Origin: an uncultured Bacilli bacterium
GTDB taxonomy: Bacteria; Bacillota_I; Bacilli_A; RF39; UBA660
Length of the DNA stretch: 5,917 nucleotides
Direction of reading: 5' to 3'
NCBI GenBank assembly: GCA_944332105.1
Contig: CALVJI010000068.1
Coordinates: 1 to 5,917 of the forward strand
Position numbers and translations under genes: made by a program. Below, piece after piece: positions 5,821 through 5,917 of this stretch. The notes below the pieces were generated by a model, which was given only the letters and a program-made list of their open reading frames with translations, did not search any database and was not told the origin of the DNA. The stretch's first letter is position 1. Each line of letters opens with the position of its first letter.

Positions 5821-5839
5821 CTGAATTTCAAATGTATCC
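5811..5839 (-). repeat. Palindromic 5' recognition element, peptide mRNA copy
   Basis: GGATACATTTGA, loop AAT, TCAGATG, then CGTTCC at the predicted 5' end of the peptide mRNA. It lies 6 nt after the -10 box and is homologous, with a small loop deletion, to 5619-5650 of the antisense RNA. Its TTCAGATGC can alternatively pair for 9 bp with GCATCTGAA just after the peptide's stop codon, a long-range 5'-3' interaction typical of type I toxin mRNAs. Confidence 0.6.
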
Positions 5840-5845
5840 GATATC

Positions 5846-5874
5846 ATTATAGCAAACGTTTATTTGCATTGCAA
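5846..5874 (-). promoter_or_regulatory. Promoter of the hydrophobic peptide gene
   Basis: TTGCAA (5874-5869), a 17-nt spacer, then a perfect TATAAT (5851-5846) preceded by TGC (extended -10). Predicted start is close to the GGATAC at 5839. Layout and spacer match the uvrA promoter. Confidence 0.85.
5853..5866 (-). promoter_or_regulatory. Candidate LexA/DinR (SOS) operator at the peptide gene
   Basis: CAAATAAACGTTTG on the minus strand, compared with CGAACRNRYGTTYG, has a perfect right half and 3 of 5 in the left half (12 of 14 with degenerate positions). It starts 2 nt after the -35 and ends 1 nt before the -10, exactly as the site in the uvrA promoter. Confidence 0.4.
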
Positions 5875-5888
5875 CATCGCAAAATCTG

Positions 5889-5917
5889 TTGAAAAGAACA
5901 AGAAAAAAAGATATAAT
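5889..5917 (+). promoter_or_regulatory. Second copy of the antisense-RNA-type promoter at window edge
   Basis: TTGAAA (5889-5894), a 17-nt spacer, TATAAT (5912-5917). It matches the 29-nt promoter at 5556-5584 at 25 positions, including the purine-only spacer character. It reads rightward out of the window, back to back with the peptide promoter; its product is not visible. Confidence 0.75.

Noticed and set aside
5619..5839. MITE-like element with GGATACAT(C/T)TGA terminal inverted repeats
   Set aside because: No target-site duplication (flanks AGT and GAT), and the similarity continues outward to the -10 boxes at fixed spacing, which fits two homologous transcription units better.

Overview
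The window is AT-rich and has tightly packed genes, all on the minus strand. It uses the standard bacterial code: TGG for Trp, and TGA as the stop of uvrA. Strong AGGAGG-type ribosome-binding sites and near-consensus sigma-A promoters point to a low-GC Gram-positive bacterium (Bacillota). I would guess an uncultured gut Bacilli lineage, but nothing in the window fixes the genus.

Reading along the minus strand from high to low coordinates: (1) 5453-5917 holds no ordinary gene but is dense with signals. (2) uvrA (5452-2648) is complete and ends in a hairpin plus T-run. (3) A divergent RNase II/R-like protein (2581-683) has an RNB domain with one catalytic aspartate changed to valine, no recognisable cold-shock domains and no S1 tail. 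(4) Two small unknown genes (644-351 and 347-204) appear to form a coupled pair behind an extended -10 promoter. (5) 1-203 is non-coding as far as I can see and carries two hairpins with the same loop but different, internally complementary stems.

The most interesting part is 5490-5917. A strong minus-strand promoter drives a 25-residue peptide that is almost only one membrane helix, and its Shine-Dalgarno lies in a hairpin arm. Facing it on the plus strand is a strong promoter for a predicted ~113-nt RNA with three hairpins and an intrinsic terminator, which ends just past the peptide's stop codon. Both RNAs contain the same palindromic GGATACAT(C/T)TGA...TCAGATG element near their 5' ends. 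This is the layout of a type I toxin-antitoxin module, but the peptide matches no toxin family I recognise. The toxin-side promoter and the uvrA promoter each carry an imperfect LexA/DinR-like 14-mer at the identical place in the -35/-10 spacer; the plus-strand promoter does not. An SOS-induced membrane peptide held down by a constitutive antisense RNA (compare tisB/istR-1 of E. coli) is a reasonable hypothesis. It would tie the module to the adjacent repair gene.

A second, diverged copy of the same back-to-back promoter pair stands at the right edge (5846-5917). This suggests the module is tandemly duplicated or continues outside the window. The functional claims about the RNA module are inferences from sequence architecture; uvrA is the only gene whose function is certain.
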